DNA of 64,000 nt from Pararhodobacter sp. SW119 (GTDB taxonomy: Bacteria > Pseudomonadota > Alphaproteobacteria > Rhodobacterales > Rhodobacteraceae). The DNA is taken from the NCBI RefSeq assembly GCF_017811755.1, contig NZ_JADDJF010000001.1, positions 248,001 to 312,000 on the forward strand. Direction: 5' to 3'. The notes beneath the pieces were generated by a model. It was given only the letters and a program-made list of their open reading frames with translations, had not been told where the DNA came from and did not search any database. Made by a program: the position numbers and the translations under genes. Each line of letters starts with the position of its first letter. Positions within the stretch are counted from its first letter, which is position 1. Of this stretch, positions 19,179 through 28,379 are shown piece after piece.

Positions 19179-21044
19179 ATGCCTTCGCTTCCAATTCTCA
19201 AACCCGCCTTGGCCGGTCTTTTCGTGCTGGCCGCCGTTCCTGTCCAGGCGCAGATCGTCGATCTGGGCCGCATCACCGTTCTGGCGACGCGCGTCGCGAC
19301 CGAGGTTCAGCGCAGCGGCGCCTCGGTCAGCGTCATCGAGCGTGATTCGATCGAGGCGAGCGGCGCCACCCAGCTTGCCGATCTGCTGGCGCGTCTGCCG
19401 GGTGTCAGCATCGTGCGCACGGGTGGTCCCGGCACGTTGACCGGCCTGCGCATGCGCGGTGCCGCGCCGGGCTATGTCGCGGTCTATGTCGACGGCATTC
19501 GCGTCGACGATCCCACTGCGACCTCGGTGCAGACCGATTTCGGGCACATGCTTCTGGATGACGTCAGCCGGATCGAGGTTCTGCGCGGCTCGCAATCGGC
19601 GCTCTATGGCGGGTCTGCCGTTGCCGGCGTGATCAGCATCACCACCCACCGGCCCGAGCGGGACGGCTTCAGCCAGGAAACCGGGCTGGAACTGGGCAGC
19701 TACCGCACGCGCGCGGCGCGCTACGCGCTGTCGTTCCGCGACGACCGGATGGAGGCGGGGCTGTCGCTGGTCCATCGCCGGACGCGCGGCTTCACTGCCT
19801 GGGAGGGTATCCCCGGCACCCCCGGCTTCAGCCCGGACGCCGAGCCCGACGGGTTCGAGGCCACCCGCCTGTCGGCCAGTTTCCGCTACCGCGCCAGCGA
19901 GGTGCTGACCTTCGGACTCTCCGCTTTCGGGCAGAGGTCGCGCAACGACTACGACACCGGCTGGCCGACCGACCCGAATTCCGATGCCGAGTCGCGCTGG
20001 CGCACCCGTGGCGCCCGCGTCTTCGCCGAGATCGAGACCGGCATCGTTCAGCATGAACTGTCGTTTTCCCGGTACCGCATTGACCGCGATCTTTACGAAC
20101 TGGGCGCACTGACCAACGGGTATGTCGGGCGGCGCGCCGGGCTGGCGTATCAGGGCGTCGCCGAAGTCACGCCTGACTTGACCTTGATCTGGGGCGCCGA
20201 CACGACGCAGGAGCGCGCGACCGCCGACACGATCCCCGCCGGGACCGAGAGCACCCGGACTAGCGGCGCATTTGCTCAACTTCTTTGGGCACCGACCGCG
20301 CAACTGGATCTGGGCGCGACGGCGCGGGTCGACCGGAATTCGGCCTTCGGGTCGTTCAGGACCGGCCGGCTGACCGCGGCATGGCAGGTCGCACCGGGCA
20401 CCACGTTGCGTGGTGCGCTCGCCCGCGGCTTCCGCGCGCCATCGCTGGATGAACGCTTTGGCGATTACGGTTTCTTCGTCGGCAACCCGGCCCTGCAGCC
20501 CGAGACGAGCGACAGCGCCGAGATCGGTCTCGATCATCGCTTTGCTGGGGGCGGCGAGGTCAGCGCCACGCTCTTCTGGCTGAATACTTCTAACCTGATC
20601 ACCTACGACGGGCTCGCTGTTCCCAACACGCTCAACAACGTGCCCGGAACCTCGCGTCGCCATGGGCTGGAGCTGTCGGGCAGCCTGCCGGTGGGCGACC
20701 GCCTGACCGTGACCGGCGCCTATACCTATACCGATGCGCGCCTGCCGTCGGGCGGTAGGCTGACGCGGGTGCCGCGCCATGACCTTGCGCTTGGGCTGGA
20801 TGCGGTACTGGCCGACCGCTGGCGCGGGGCGGTCGATCTGCAGCGCGTCTCGGGGCGCGCGGCGGAGTTCGGCGCGGCCTTCGACGACTATACCGTCGTG
20901 AGCGGAAGCCTGCGCTACGCGGTGACCGACAGCGCCGATATGTACCTGCGGGTCGAGAACCTGTTCGACCAGCAGTATCAACTGGTGCCGGGCTACGCGA
21001 CGCCCGGTCGGTCGTTCTACCTTGGCGTTGCCGCGCGCTTCTGA
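19179..21044 (+). CDS. btuB: TonB-dependent cobalamin receptor BtuB
   Basis: A 621-residue outer-membrane beta-barrel receptor that imports cobalamin with energy from TonB. It has a signal peptide (cleavage-like VQAQ near residue 23), a TonB-box-like start (IVDLGRITVLATR), a plug domain (LADLLARLPGVSIVRTGGPG, VDGIRVDDPTATS, RIEVLRGSQSALYGGSAVAG) and a barrel that ends in an aromatic residue (YLGVAARF), as needed for barrel insertion. ATG 19179 begins the signal peptide; in-frame sequence before it lies in the leader. The B12 riboswitch directly upstream supports the substrate. Confidence 0.94.
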   Translation: MPSLPILKPALAGLFVLAAVPVQAQIVDLGRITVLATRVATEVQRSGASVSVIERDSIEASGATQLADLLARLPGVSIVRTGGPGTLTGLRMRGAAPGYVAVYVDGIRVDDPTATSVQTDFGHMLLDDVSRIEVLRGSQSALYGGSAVAGVISITTHRPERDGFSQETGLELGSYRTRAARYALSFRDDRMEAGLSLVHRRTRGFTAWEGIPGTPGFSPDAEPDGFEATRLSASFRYRASEVLTFGLSAFGQRSRNDYDTGWPTDPNSDAESRWRTRGARVFAEIETGIVQHELSFSRYRIDRDLYELGALTNGYVGRRAGLAYQGVAEVTPDLTLIWGADTTQERATADTIPAGTESTRTSGAFAQLLWAPTAQLDLGATARVDRNSAFGSFRTGRLTAAWQVAPGTTLRGALARGFRAPSLDERFGDYGFFVGNPALQPETSDSAEIGLDHRFAGGGEVSATLFWLNTSNLITYDGLAVPNTLNNVPGTSRRHGLELSGSLPVGDRLTVTGAYTYTDARLPSGGRLTRVPRHDLALGLDAVLADRWRGAVDLQRVSGRAAEFGAAFDDYTVVSGSLRYAVTDSADMYLRVENLFDQQYQLVPGYATPGRSFYLGVAARF

Positions 21045-21852
21045 TCTGGCGGCGCTGGCCGTGGTGCTTTGCGGCGCCACGGCCTCGTCCGCGGGGCCAC
21101 CCGAAAGGGTGGTCTCGATCAATCTGTGCACCGACCAGCTTGCGATCATGCTGGCCGCGCCGGGGCAGCTCGTTTCGGTAAGCCACATTGCCGCCGACCC
21201 CCGGGTTTCGCCGCAGGCCGCCGAGGCCGCGCGCTTTCGCCTGAACTACGGCCAGGCCGAGGAAGTGCATGCCATGGCGCCCGACCTGGTGCTGGCGGGG
21301 CCCTACACTTCGCGCTACACCGTGGGGTTGCTGCGGCGACTGGGGGTCGAGGTGCGCGAACTGCCGCTTGCCGATCGGTTGCAGGACATTCCCGAAACGA
21401 TCTCGCAGATGGGTGCCTGGCTGGGCCGCGAGCGTGCCGCCGAGGCCCTGATCGACGATTTCAACGAGGGGCTGGCAGCGCTGACGTCCGAGACGGACCT
21501 GCGCCCACGCGCGGTACTGCATTACGCCAACAACTACACCTCCGGTGGGGGCACTTTGGCCAACGAATTGCTGAACCTGGCCGGGTTCATCAACATCGCA
21601 GCCGAGGAAGGCTTGCGCGGCGGTGGCACGCTGCCGATGGAACGGATCGTGATGCTGGCACCCGATCTGGTGATCTCGGGTCAGCGCTATCCGGGCGAAA
21701 GTCGGGCCGAGGCGGTGCTGGATCATCCCGCGATGATTGCGTTGCGCGAGCGACGCGTAGGCGGCGTGTCCGACGCCGATTGGGTCTGCGGCACGCCGAA
21801 CGTGCTGCGCGCGCTGGCCCGCCTTGTCGCGCTCCGGGCAGAGGTGCGCTGA
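21022..21852 (+). CDS. btuF: Periplasmic cobalamin-binding protein BtuF-like
   Basis: A 276-residue substrate-binding protein of the helical-backbone metal/B12 type. It starts at a TTG codon inside the end of btuB, with 23 bp overlap, and has a short secretion signal before PPERVVSINLCTDQLAIML. DLVLAGPYTSRYTVGLLRRL and the closing LRALARLVALRAEV are typical of the family. Position between btuB and btuC under the riboswitch argues for cobalamin or cobinamide rather than a siderophore. The exact start is uncertain because other TTG and CTG codons are nearby. Confidence 0.88.
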   Translation: MALPRASDLAALAVVLCGATASSAGPPERVVSINLCTDQLAIMLAAPGQLVSVSHIAADPRVSPQAAEAARFRLNYGQAEEVHAMAPDLVLAGPYTSRYTVGLLRRLGVEVRELPLADRLQDIPETISQMGAWLGRERAAEALIDDFNEGLAALTSETDLRPRAVLHYANNYTSGGGTLANELLNLAGFINIAAEEGLRGGGTLPMERIVMLAPDLVISGQRYPGESRAEAVLDHPAMIALRERRVGGVSDADWVCGTPNVLRALARLVALRAEVR

Positions 21853-22841
21853 TGCGCTTTCCCCTGCTGCTGGGCGTGCTGGCGCTACTGGTGGCAGGGC
21901 TTTTCGCCGCCTCGCTTCTGGTTGGCCCGGCCGGGATTGTGCCGGCGCGCGCGCTGGCCGCGCTGATCCGGGGCGAGGGGGTTGCCGAGACGCTGGTGAT
22001 GCGCGAGATCCGCCTGCCGCGGGCGCTTCTGGCGGCGATGATCGGGGCCTCGCTGGGGCTGGCCGGGGCGGCGATGCAGGGCTATCTGCGAAACCCGCTG
22101 GCCGAGCCGGGGCTGATAGGCATTTCGGGCTCGGCCGCGCTGGGGGCGGTGCTGGCGCTGCAGACCGGCGTCGCCGCAGCCTTTGTGCTGGCGCTGCCTC
22201 TGGCGGCGATGGCGGGGGCGGTGGTTGCGGTGGGCTTGATCCTGCTGCTGGCGGGGCGCAGCGGCGGGTCGATCACGCTGATCCTGGCCGGCATCGCGGT
22301 CTCTGCCATGGCGGGGGCGTTGACCGCGCTGGTCCTGAACCTGTCGCCCAACCCCTTCGCCGCTGCCGAGATCGTGTTCTGGATGATGGGCTCGCTGGCC
22401 GACCGGTCGATGACCCATGTCTGGCTCGCGCTGCCGTTCATGGTGGTGGGCGGGGCGCTGCTCGCGACGCTGGGGCGCGGCTTGGATGCGCTGACGCTGG
22501 GCGAGGATGCGGCGGCGACGCTGGGCGTGTCGCTGACGCGGATGCGCCTGGTGCTGATCGGCGGGACGGCCTGCGTGGTCGGGGCGGGCACGGCGATTTC
22601 CGGGGCCATCGGCTTCATCGGCCTTGTGGTGCCGCATATCCTGCGCCCGGTGGTCGGGGCGCGGCCGTCGCGCCTGCTGGCGGCCTCGGCACTGGGTGGG
22701 GCGGCGATGCTGCTGGCGGCGGATATCGCGGTGCGGCTGATCCTGCCCGAGCGCGACCTGAAGCTGGGCGTGCTGACCGCGCTGGTCGGGGCGCCGCTTT
22801 TCCTGCATCTCATCTACCGCACCCGACGCGAGGGGTTGTGA
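21852..22841 (+). CDS. btuC: Cobalamin ABC transporter permease
   Basis: A 329-residue FecCD/BtuC-type permease with about ten membrane helices. Signature pieces are IRLPRALLAAMIGASLGLAG, GYLRNPLAEPGLIGISGSAA, and GFIGLVVPHILRPVVGARPS. It starts with ATG at 21852 in a 1-bp overlap with the preceding stop and would dimerise in the inner membrane with two BtuD subunits. Confidence 0.93.
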   Translation: MRFPLLLGVLALLVAGLFAASLLVGPAGIVPARALAALIRGEGVAETLVMREIRLPRALLAAMIGASLGLAGAAMQGYLRNPLAEPGLIGISGSAALGAVLALQTGVAAAFVLALPLAAMAGAVVAVGLILLLAGRSGGSITLILAGIAVSAMAGALTALVLNLSPNPFAAAEIVFWMMGSLADRSMTHVWLALPFMVVGGALLATLGRGLDALTLGEDAAATLGVSLTRMRLVLIGGTACVVGAGTAISGAIGFIGLVVPHILRPVVGARPSRLLAASALGGAAMLLAADIAVRLILPERDLKLGVLTALVGAPLFLHLIYRTRREGL

Positions 22842-23599
22842 TGGCGTTGCTGACGCTTTCGAATCTCTACGCGGCACGGGGCCCCTGTGACGTCCTGCAC
22901 GACATCTCGCTTTCGGTCGCGGCGGGCGAGTTCGTCGGGCTTCTGGGTCCCAACGGCGCCGGCAAGACCACGCTGATGCGCGCCGCGCTCGGCTTGATGC
23001 AGTCACGCGGGCAGTCGAACCTTGCTGCCCTTGACCGCCGCGCCCGCGCCCGCGCCGTCGCCTGGCTGCCCCAGGCGCGCGAAATCGCCTGGCCGATGGA
23101 CGTGGAGACGGTGATCACCCTGGGCCGCGCCCCGCATCTGGCGCCGGGCCAGTGTCCCGGCGCCGAGGATCGGGTCGCAATCGACGCTGCCATCACGCGC
23201 ATGGGACTGGACGGCTTTCGCACGCGCATCGCCACGCAACTTTCCGGCGGCGAACAGGCGCGGGTTCTGATCGCGCGCGCGCTGGCGCAGGACACGCCGC
23301 TTCTGATGGCCGACGAACCGACGGCGGGCCTGGACCCGGGCAGCCAGATCGGCCTGATGGAACTGTTCGCCCAGACCGCGCGCGAGGGCAGGGCGGTCGT
23401 GGCGTCGCTCCACGATCTGGGTCTGGCGGTGCGGCATTGCACGCGTGTCGTCGTGCTGGACCGTGGCCGTATCGCCGCCGATGGCGCGCCGGACGCGGTG
23501 ATGTCGCCCGACCTGCTGGCGCGGGTCTTTCACATCACCGCGCATTTCGCCTCGGGACCCGAGGGGCCGGTCTTTCAGCCGCTGGGGCTGATCCGATGA
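22841..23599 (+). CDS. btuD: Cobalamin ABC transporter ATP-binding protein
   Basis: A 252-residue ATPase that powers BtuC. All motifs are present: Walker A GPNGAGKTTL near residue 37, Q-loop, signature LSGGEQARVLIARAL, Walker B LLMADEPTAGLD and the switch histidine in VVASLHDLGLAVRH. Its ATG shares one base with the btuC stop. Confidence 0.94.
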   Translation: MALLTLSNLYAARGPCDVLHDISLSVAAGEFVGLLGPNGAGKTTLMRAALGLMQSRGQSNLAALDRRARARAVAWLPQAREIAWPMDVETVITLGRAPHLAPGQCPGAEDRVAIDAAITRMGLDGFRTRIATQLSGGEQARVLIARALAQDTPLLMADEPTAGLDPGSQIGLMELFAQTAREGRAVVASLHDLGLAVRHCTRVVVLDRGRIAADGAPDAVMSPDLLARVFHITAHFASGPEGPVFQPLGLIR

Positions 23600-24270
23600 T
23601 CGTGCTCGATCGGCCCTGGCTGTCCTTCGATCTGGGCGTTGAGATGACGGTGCTCAGCTGGACCGTCAACCGCCCCGGATTCGTGCGCGGACGCCATCTG
23701 ATCTGGCGAGAGATCCGCAACGCCGACTTGCCGCCCGATCTGAACGTCAAGGCGTGGCTCGACGCGGAAACCGCCCGTTTGGGAAAGCCCGATGCGCCCT
23801 GCCTGCTGACCTCGCGCCGGCTGGATGCCTTTGTCCGGCATGACGCGCGTGAAGGCACGGTCGCGGCCTGCGCCGTCGCGACCGTGGGACTATCGAATGC
23901 CGAACGGGTCGGCACGCGTACCGATCGAACCGGCCGAAACTGGGACCTGGACCTTGGGGCGCATTACGGCACGGTCAACGTGGGGGTGCGCGTCGATCAC
24001 CCGCTGTCGCGCGCGGGGATGCTGGAGGCGCTGAGCATCGTGACCGAGGCGCGTACCGCCGCGATCCTTGACGCCCAGGTACATCTGCCGACCGGGCTGG
24101 CGACGGGAACCGGTACCGACTGCATCGCGATTGCCGCACCCGAAGGCGTCGACGATTACGCGGGCCTCCATACCGACTGCGGCGTGGCGCTCGGGAGGGC
24201 GGTCTACGGTGCCGTGCTTGCCGGCGCGCGCGATTGGCAGTCGACGGTAGGCTTGATCAGGGGGGGTTGA
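23596..24270 (+). CDS. cbiZ: Adenosylcobinamide amidohydrolase CbiZ
   Basis: A 224-residue enzyme that removes the aminopropanol tail from adenosylcobinamide to give adenosylcobyric acid, so that incomplete corrinoids can be re-used. The pattern GLSNAERVGTRTDRTG, the Asn/Gly-rich GTVNVGVRVDHPLS and the C-terminal region TGTGTDCIAIAAPEG match the CbiZ family. The ATG overlaps the btuD stop by 4 bp, so it is the last gene of the riboswitch-controlled operon. The pairing with BtuFCD indicates that the operon serves salvage of foreign corrinoids as well as cobalamin import. Confidence 0.9.
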   Translation: MIVLDRPWLSFDLGVEMTVLSWTVNRPGFVRGRHLIWREIRNADLPPDLNVKAWLDAETARLGKPDAPCLLTSRRLDAFVRHDAREGTVAACAVATVGLSNAERVGTRTDRTGRNWDLDLGAHYGTVNVGVRVDHPLSRAGMLEALSIVTEARTAAILDAQVHLPTGLATGTGTDCIAIAAPEGVDDYAGLHTDCGVALGRAVYGAVLAGARDWQSTVGLIRGG

Positions 24271-24413
24271 TCGACCAGCCCCCGTGGAAATCCGGTCCGG
24301 GCTGTGTCACGATCCACCCTGTTTCGACGCCGGTCTGAAGCGCAACGCGAACCTGGACACGGAACCACCGGCGCGTCACGTCGTTGGAACGGCAACCCTT
24401 GGAAGGATCGCGA

Positions 24414-25793
24414 ATGAGCCGACTGATCGTCGCGTCGAACCGAACCGCGAACCCCGGCGAGGAACGCGCGGGCGGTTTGGCCGTGGCCTTGGGAGATGCT
24501 CTGGCCGAGCGCGGCGGCGTCTGGTTTGGATGGTCGGGCGAGATCGTCCCGAGAGAAACCCGCGGCATCCGCCTCGCGGTCGAGGGCAACATCGATTTCG
24601 CATTGGCCGACCTGACGGCGGCTGAACATCAGGGCTATTACCTCGACTTCGCCAACCGCGCGCTCTGGCCGGTCTTTCACTACCGCGTCGATCTCGCCGT
24701 TTTCGACGATGCCGCCTTTGACACCTACGCCGCGGTGAACCGCCGGTTCGGCCGTCTGCTTCTTCAGCTGTTGCGCCCGGCGGATGTTGTCTGGGTCCAC
24801 GACTATCATTTTCTGTTGCTGGGCGATGCCCTGCGCGACAATGGATGGCGTGGCAGGATTGGGTTTTTCCTGCACATTCCCTTTCCGCCTGCCGAGATCT
24901 TCGCCGCCTTGCCCCACCACCAGCGCCTGGCGCGCGGCATGGCGGCATTCGATCTGCTGGGCTTCCAGACCGAGCGGGATGTCGGCAACTTCACCCGGTA
25001 CATGGTCGAGGAGCATGGCGCCGAACGTCTCGACGATGGGCGCATCAAGGTCTTCGACCATCTGATCCGCGCGCAGGCCTTCCCCATCGGTATCGACCCC
25101 GACGAGGTCGCGTCCATGGCCGAGAGCGAGGAGGCGCGCACCGCGTCAAATCAACTGGGTCGGATGATCGAGAGTCGTTCGCTGGTCATCGGCGTCGACC
25201 GCATGGACTATTCCAAGGGGTTGCCTCAGCGGCTTCAGGCCTTTGGCCGGCTTCTGGATGAGGACGAGCGGCTATGCGGACGGGTCAACCTGTTGCAGAT
25301 CGCCCCCCCTTCGCGCGAGACGGTCGAGGCCTATCGGGATCTGCGTGAAGAGCTCGACCGCCTGACCGGGCGGGTGAACGGCGATCATTCCGACCTTTAC
25401 TGGACGCCGATCCGCTACATTGCGCGCAGCTACTCGCGCGAGGTTCTTGCGGGGCTGTTCCGGCTGGCGCGCGTCGGGCTGGTGACACCGCTGCACGACG
25501 GGATGAACCTTGTCGCCAAGGAATACATCGCCGCGCAGGACCCGCAGGATCCGGGCGTGCTGATCCTGTCGGAGTTCGCCGGTGCCGCCGAACGGATGCA
25601 GGCCGCGATCCTGGTGAACCCCCACGATGTCGATGGCATGGCCGATGCGATCCGACGGGCGCTGGAGATGTCGCGAGAGGAACGCACGGAACGATGGACA
25701 AGTCTGATGCAGGAGGTGCGGGACCACGACGTCGTCGCCTGGCGGCAGAATTTCCTGTCGGCCCTTGAAGGAATGGGACGGGATGAGACGTGA
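24414..25793 (+). CDS. otsA: Trehalose-6-phosphate synthase
   Basis: A 459-residue GT20 glycosyltransferase that joins UDP-glucose and glucose-6-phosphate. Conserved parts are VASNRTA at the start, the loop GGLAVALGDAL, WVHDYHFLLLG, GFFLHIPFPPAEIF, VDRMDYSKGLPQRLQAF, PSRETVEAYRDLREEL and TPLHDGMNLVAKEYIA. ATG 24414 follows GGAAGGA and begins the usual N-terminus. It forms a two-gene operon with otsB for the osmoprotectant trehalose. Confidence 0.96.
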   Translation: MSRLIVASNRTANPGEERAGGLAVALGDALAERGGVWFGWSGEIVPRETRGIRLAVEGNIDFALADLTAAEHQGYYLDFANRALWPVFHYRVDLAVFDDAAFDTYAAVNRRFGRLLLQLLRPADVVWVHDYHFLLLGDALRDNGWRGRIGFFLHIPFPPAEIFAALPHHQRLARGMAAFDLLGFQTERDVGNFTRYMVEEHGAERLDDGRIKVFDHLIRAQAFPIGIDPDEVASMAESEEARTASNQLGRMIESRSLVIGVDRMDYSKGLPQRLQAFGRLLDEDERLCGRVNLLQIAPPSRETVEAYRDLREELDRLTGRVNGDHSDLYWTPIRYIARSYSREVLAGLFRLARVGLVTPLHDGMNLVAKEYIAAQDPQDPGVLILSEFAGAAERMQAAILVNPHDVDGMADAIRRALEMSREERTERWTSLMQEVRDHDVVAWRQNFLSALEGMGRDET

Positions 25794-26515
25794 GCGACCT
25801 GGACGCCTTGCGGCTGACGGCGCGCGACGCGCTCTATCTCGATTTCGACGGCACGCTTGCCGAGATCGGTCCGGACCCCGACGCGATCATGTTGTCTGCC
25901 ACCACGCTTGCCGCGCTGACGGCGCTGGCCGCGCGCCTGGGCGGGGCGCTGGCGGTGCTATCGGGACGGGATCTGCGCGACCTGGCGCGGCGCACGCCCG
26001 ACAGTCTTTGGCGCGTCGGCGGGCACGGGCTGGAGGTGTTGCCGCCTGGCGCGACCATCCCTCCTGCCGCCTCCGCTCCGTCCGGTTCCTTCATGGATGC
26101 GTTGCTGCCGCTTGCAGTCATTCCTGGCGTGCGGATCGAAGTGAAGGGCCCTGTCGTCGCGATCCATTACCGCGCCGCGCCCGAGGCCGAAGTCGCCTGC
26201 CTTGAGGCGGCGAAAGCCGCGCTGGACCTGGCGCCCGGCTACAGTGTTCAATCCGGCAAGATGATCGTGGAACTGAAACCCCAGGGCGCGGACAAGGGCG
26301 CGGCCTTGCGCCGTCTGGCGTCGCTGGAACCCTTCGCCGGGCGGCGGCCGATCATGCTGGGCGACGACACCACCGACGAAGACGCAATGCGGGCGGCGCG
26401 TGCGCTTGGCGGGATCGCGGTCAAGGTGGGCGAGGGCGAGAGCGTCGCCGATTTGCGCGCAAACGACCCCGCTGCCGTGCGCGCCTGGATTGCCCGCGAG
26501 GCCGAGAGAGCCTAG
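25790..26515 (+). CDS. otsB: Trehalose-6-phosphate phosphatase
   Basis: A 241-residue HAD-superfamily phosphatase that completes trehalose synthesis. It has motif I YLDFDGTLAEIGPDPD (nucleophile and acid Asp), motif II LAVLSGRDLRDL, KMIVELKPQGADKGAALRRL and motif IV MLGDDTTDEDAMRAAR. The start is a GTG that overlaps the otsA stop by 4 bp. Its end overlaps the convergent TRAP gene by 4 bp. Confidence 0.95.
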   Translation: MSDLDALRLTARDALYLDFDGTLAEIGPDPDAIMLSATTLAALTALAARLGGALAVLSGRDLRDLARRTPDSLWRVGGHGLEVLPPGATIPPAASAPSGSFMDALLPLAVIPGVRIEVKGPVVAIHYRAAPEAEVACLEAAKAALDLAPGYSVQSGKMIVELKPQGADKGAALRRLASLEPFAGRRPIMLGDDTTDEDAMRAARALGGIAVKVGEGESVADLRANDPAAVRAWIAREAERA

Positions 26516-27771
26516 AGCAGGGCCAGACTCAGCCATGGAACCAGCGCGAGGATCACCAGGGCCACGCAGGCCACGGCGAAGAAGGGCAGGGTGGCGCGGA
26601 AGATCTGAAGCGCGCCGGTGTCGCTGACCGAGGCGGCAACGTACAGTCCGATCCCCACCGGTGGCGTCAGCAGTCCGAGGATCAGGTTGATCGAGACGAC
26701 CACACCGAAATGCAGCGGGTTGATGCCGTAGACCTCGGTCGCGATGGGCAGCAGGATCGGCACCACCATGATCAGACCCGGGATGCCATCGATCACCGTC
26801 CCGACAAGGAGCAACAGAAGCAATACCAGCAGCATGAAGGCCCAGGGCGTTGTCGCCACCGACTGGATCCATGTTGCCGCGGTTTGCGGCACCTGTCCGT
26901 AGATCAGGACCCAGGAAAAGACGCCCGCCGCCGCGACCAGGAAGAGGACGAGCGCGGTGTTCAAACCCGTTCGCAGGAGGATCGCCGGCAGATCGCGCAA
27001 TCGCAGCGTTCGCGTGTAGAGAAATCCGATCAGCGCCGCTGTCACCGCCCCCAACGCCGCCGCCTCGGTCGGCGAGCCGAAACCGCCCAGGATCGTGCCG
27101 ATGATCACCGTCGGGATCGCCAGCATCGGCAGCGCCGCGCGCGCCGCGCGCCACCGGGACGGCCAGTCCAGCCGCTCGCCCTGCGGATAGGCATGGCGCC
27201 AGCCGAGTGCTGCGAGCGTCAGCAGGAAGAACCCGCTCAGCATCAATCCCGGCAGGATGCCCGCGATCAGCATGTCCCGCACAGCGACCTGTGCCAGCAC
27301 CGCATAGACCACGAAGACGATCGACGGGGGGATGATCGGCCCGAGCAGGCCGCCAAAGGCCGTAAGGCCCGCGGCGAAGGCGCGCTCGTAACCCGCGCGT
27401 TCCATCTCGGGGACCATGACGCGGCTCATCATCGCGATCTGCGCGGTTGCCGAGCCGAGGATCGACGCAACCATCATGTTCGCGATGACGTTGATATAGG
27501 CAAGCCCCCCGCGCAACGCGCCGACGAAGACGGCTGCCAGCCGGACCAGCCGCGCCGTGACCCCTGCGCCGTTCATCAGTTCACCCACGAGGATGAAGAC
27601 CGGGATCGCCAGCAGGCCGAAGTTGTCGAGCGAGGTGAACATCTTCAGCGGATAGCTGTCGAGCAGCAGGGGATTGCCGGTCTCGAAGATGAAGACCAGG
27701 GCGGCAAGGCAGAGGACCAGCGCGATCGGCAGGCCGATCATCAACAGAACGAGGAACGCTGCGACCGTCAT
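26512..27771 (-). CDS. TRAP transporter large permease (DctM family)
   Basis: A 419-residue membrane protein with about 12 hydrophobic helices, the cation-driven translocation subunit of a TRAP importer. Typical pieces are IPVFILVGELMNGAGVTARL, LGSATAQIAMMSRVMVPEME, GLLGPIIPPSIVFVVYAVLA and LLTPPVGIGLYVAASVSDT. It lies downstream of the small permease and the solute receptor on the same strand. The substrate is unknown. Confidence 0.95.
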   Translation of the reverse strand: MTVAAFLVLLMIGLPIALVLCLAALVFIFETGNPLLLDSYPLKMFTSLDNFGLLAIPVFILVGELMNGAGVTARLVRLAAVFVGALRGGLAYINVIANMMVASILGSATAQIAMMSRVMVPEMERAGYERAFAAGLTAFGGLLGPIIPPSIVFVVYAVLAQVAVRDMLIAGILPGLMLSGFFLLTLAALGWRHAYPQGERLDWPSRWRAARAALPMLAIPTVIIGTILGGFGSPTEAAALGAVTAALIGFLYTRTLRLRDLPAILLRTGLNTALVLFLVAAAGVFSWVLIYGQVPQTAATWIQSVATTPWAFMLLVLLLLLLVGTVIDGIPGLIMVVPILLPIATEVYGINPLHFGVVVSINLILGLLTPPVGIGLYVAASVSDTGALQIFRATLPFFAVACVALVILALVPWLSLALL

Positions 27772-27775
27772 CCCC

Positions 27776-28354
27776 CTATCCCTCGCCCCCGGAATTTAGG
27801 TCTGACGCACGGCGGTCGATCAAGCCCAGATCCTCGACCAGATTGGTGAGCGCATGCACGATCAGTGTCAGCGCGAACCACGGCATGATCAGGTAGAACC
27901 ACCAGTAGGGCAGTCCCAGGACGGGCGTCACCTCGGTATAGAGGAAGTTGAAATGCCTCAGCTCGAATTCCCCGATGTCGTAGCCCGCCGACGAGAGACC
28001 CGGCAGATCGAACCACCGCCAGCAGAGCCAGGCCAGCAGCACCGCGAAGGTGACCGCCATCGCCGACGCGGCGACACGCAGTGCGCGCAGCAGAAGCGGC
28101 GTCGCAACCTCGTGCAGCACGCGCATTGCCGGATCCGAACGCGCCCGCAGCATCAACGAGGCGCCGACGAAGGTGGCGAGCGTCATCGAAAGGATCGCGG
28201 ATTCGTCCGCCCAGGCGAGCGTCACACCGAAGGCGCGAAAGCTCACGTTGATCAAAACGAACCCGGCGACCCCCGCGATCAGCACCGTCAGGAGCCATCG
28301 CTCGACCACGGTGAGAATGTCCGAGATGCCCCGCAGGAGGTGGACGAGGGTCAT
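27776..28354 (-). CDS. TRAP transporter small permease (DctQ family)
   Basis: A 192-residue protein with four membrane helices that supports the large permease. The start MTLVHLLRGISDILTVVERW and the ADESAILSMTLATFVGASLM helix are of DctQ type. An unusually long loop between helices 3 and 4 (SAGYDIGEFELRHFNFLY) distinguishes it from the other two small permeases in the window. ATG 28354 is preferred over in-frame codons upstream that run into the receptor gene. Confidence 0.88.
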   Translation of the reverse strand: MTLVHLLRGISDILTVVERWLLTVLIAGVAGFVLINVSFRAFGVTLAWADESAILSMTLATFVGASLMLRARSDPAMRVLHEVATPLLLRALRVAASAMAVTFAVLLAWLCWRWFDLPGLSSAGYDIGEFELRHFNFLYTEVTPVLGLPYWWFYLIMPWFALTLIVHALTNLVEDLGLIDRRASDLNSGGEG

Positions 28355-28379
28355 TGGCCGCCCCTCGTGCCCCAAGCCC

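Noticed and set aside
18855-21188. A 777-codon minus-strand frame covering btuB and the riboswitch
   Set aside because: It crosses the structured leader and runs antisense to btuB with no protein-like motif.
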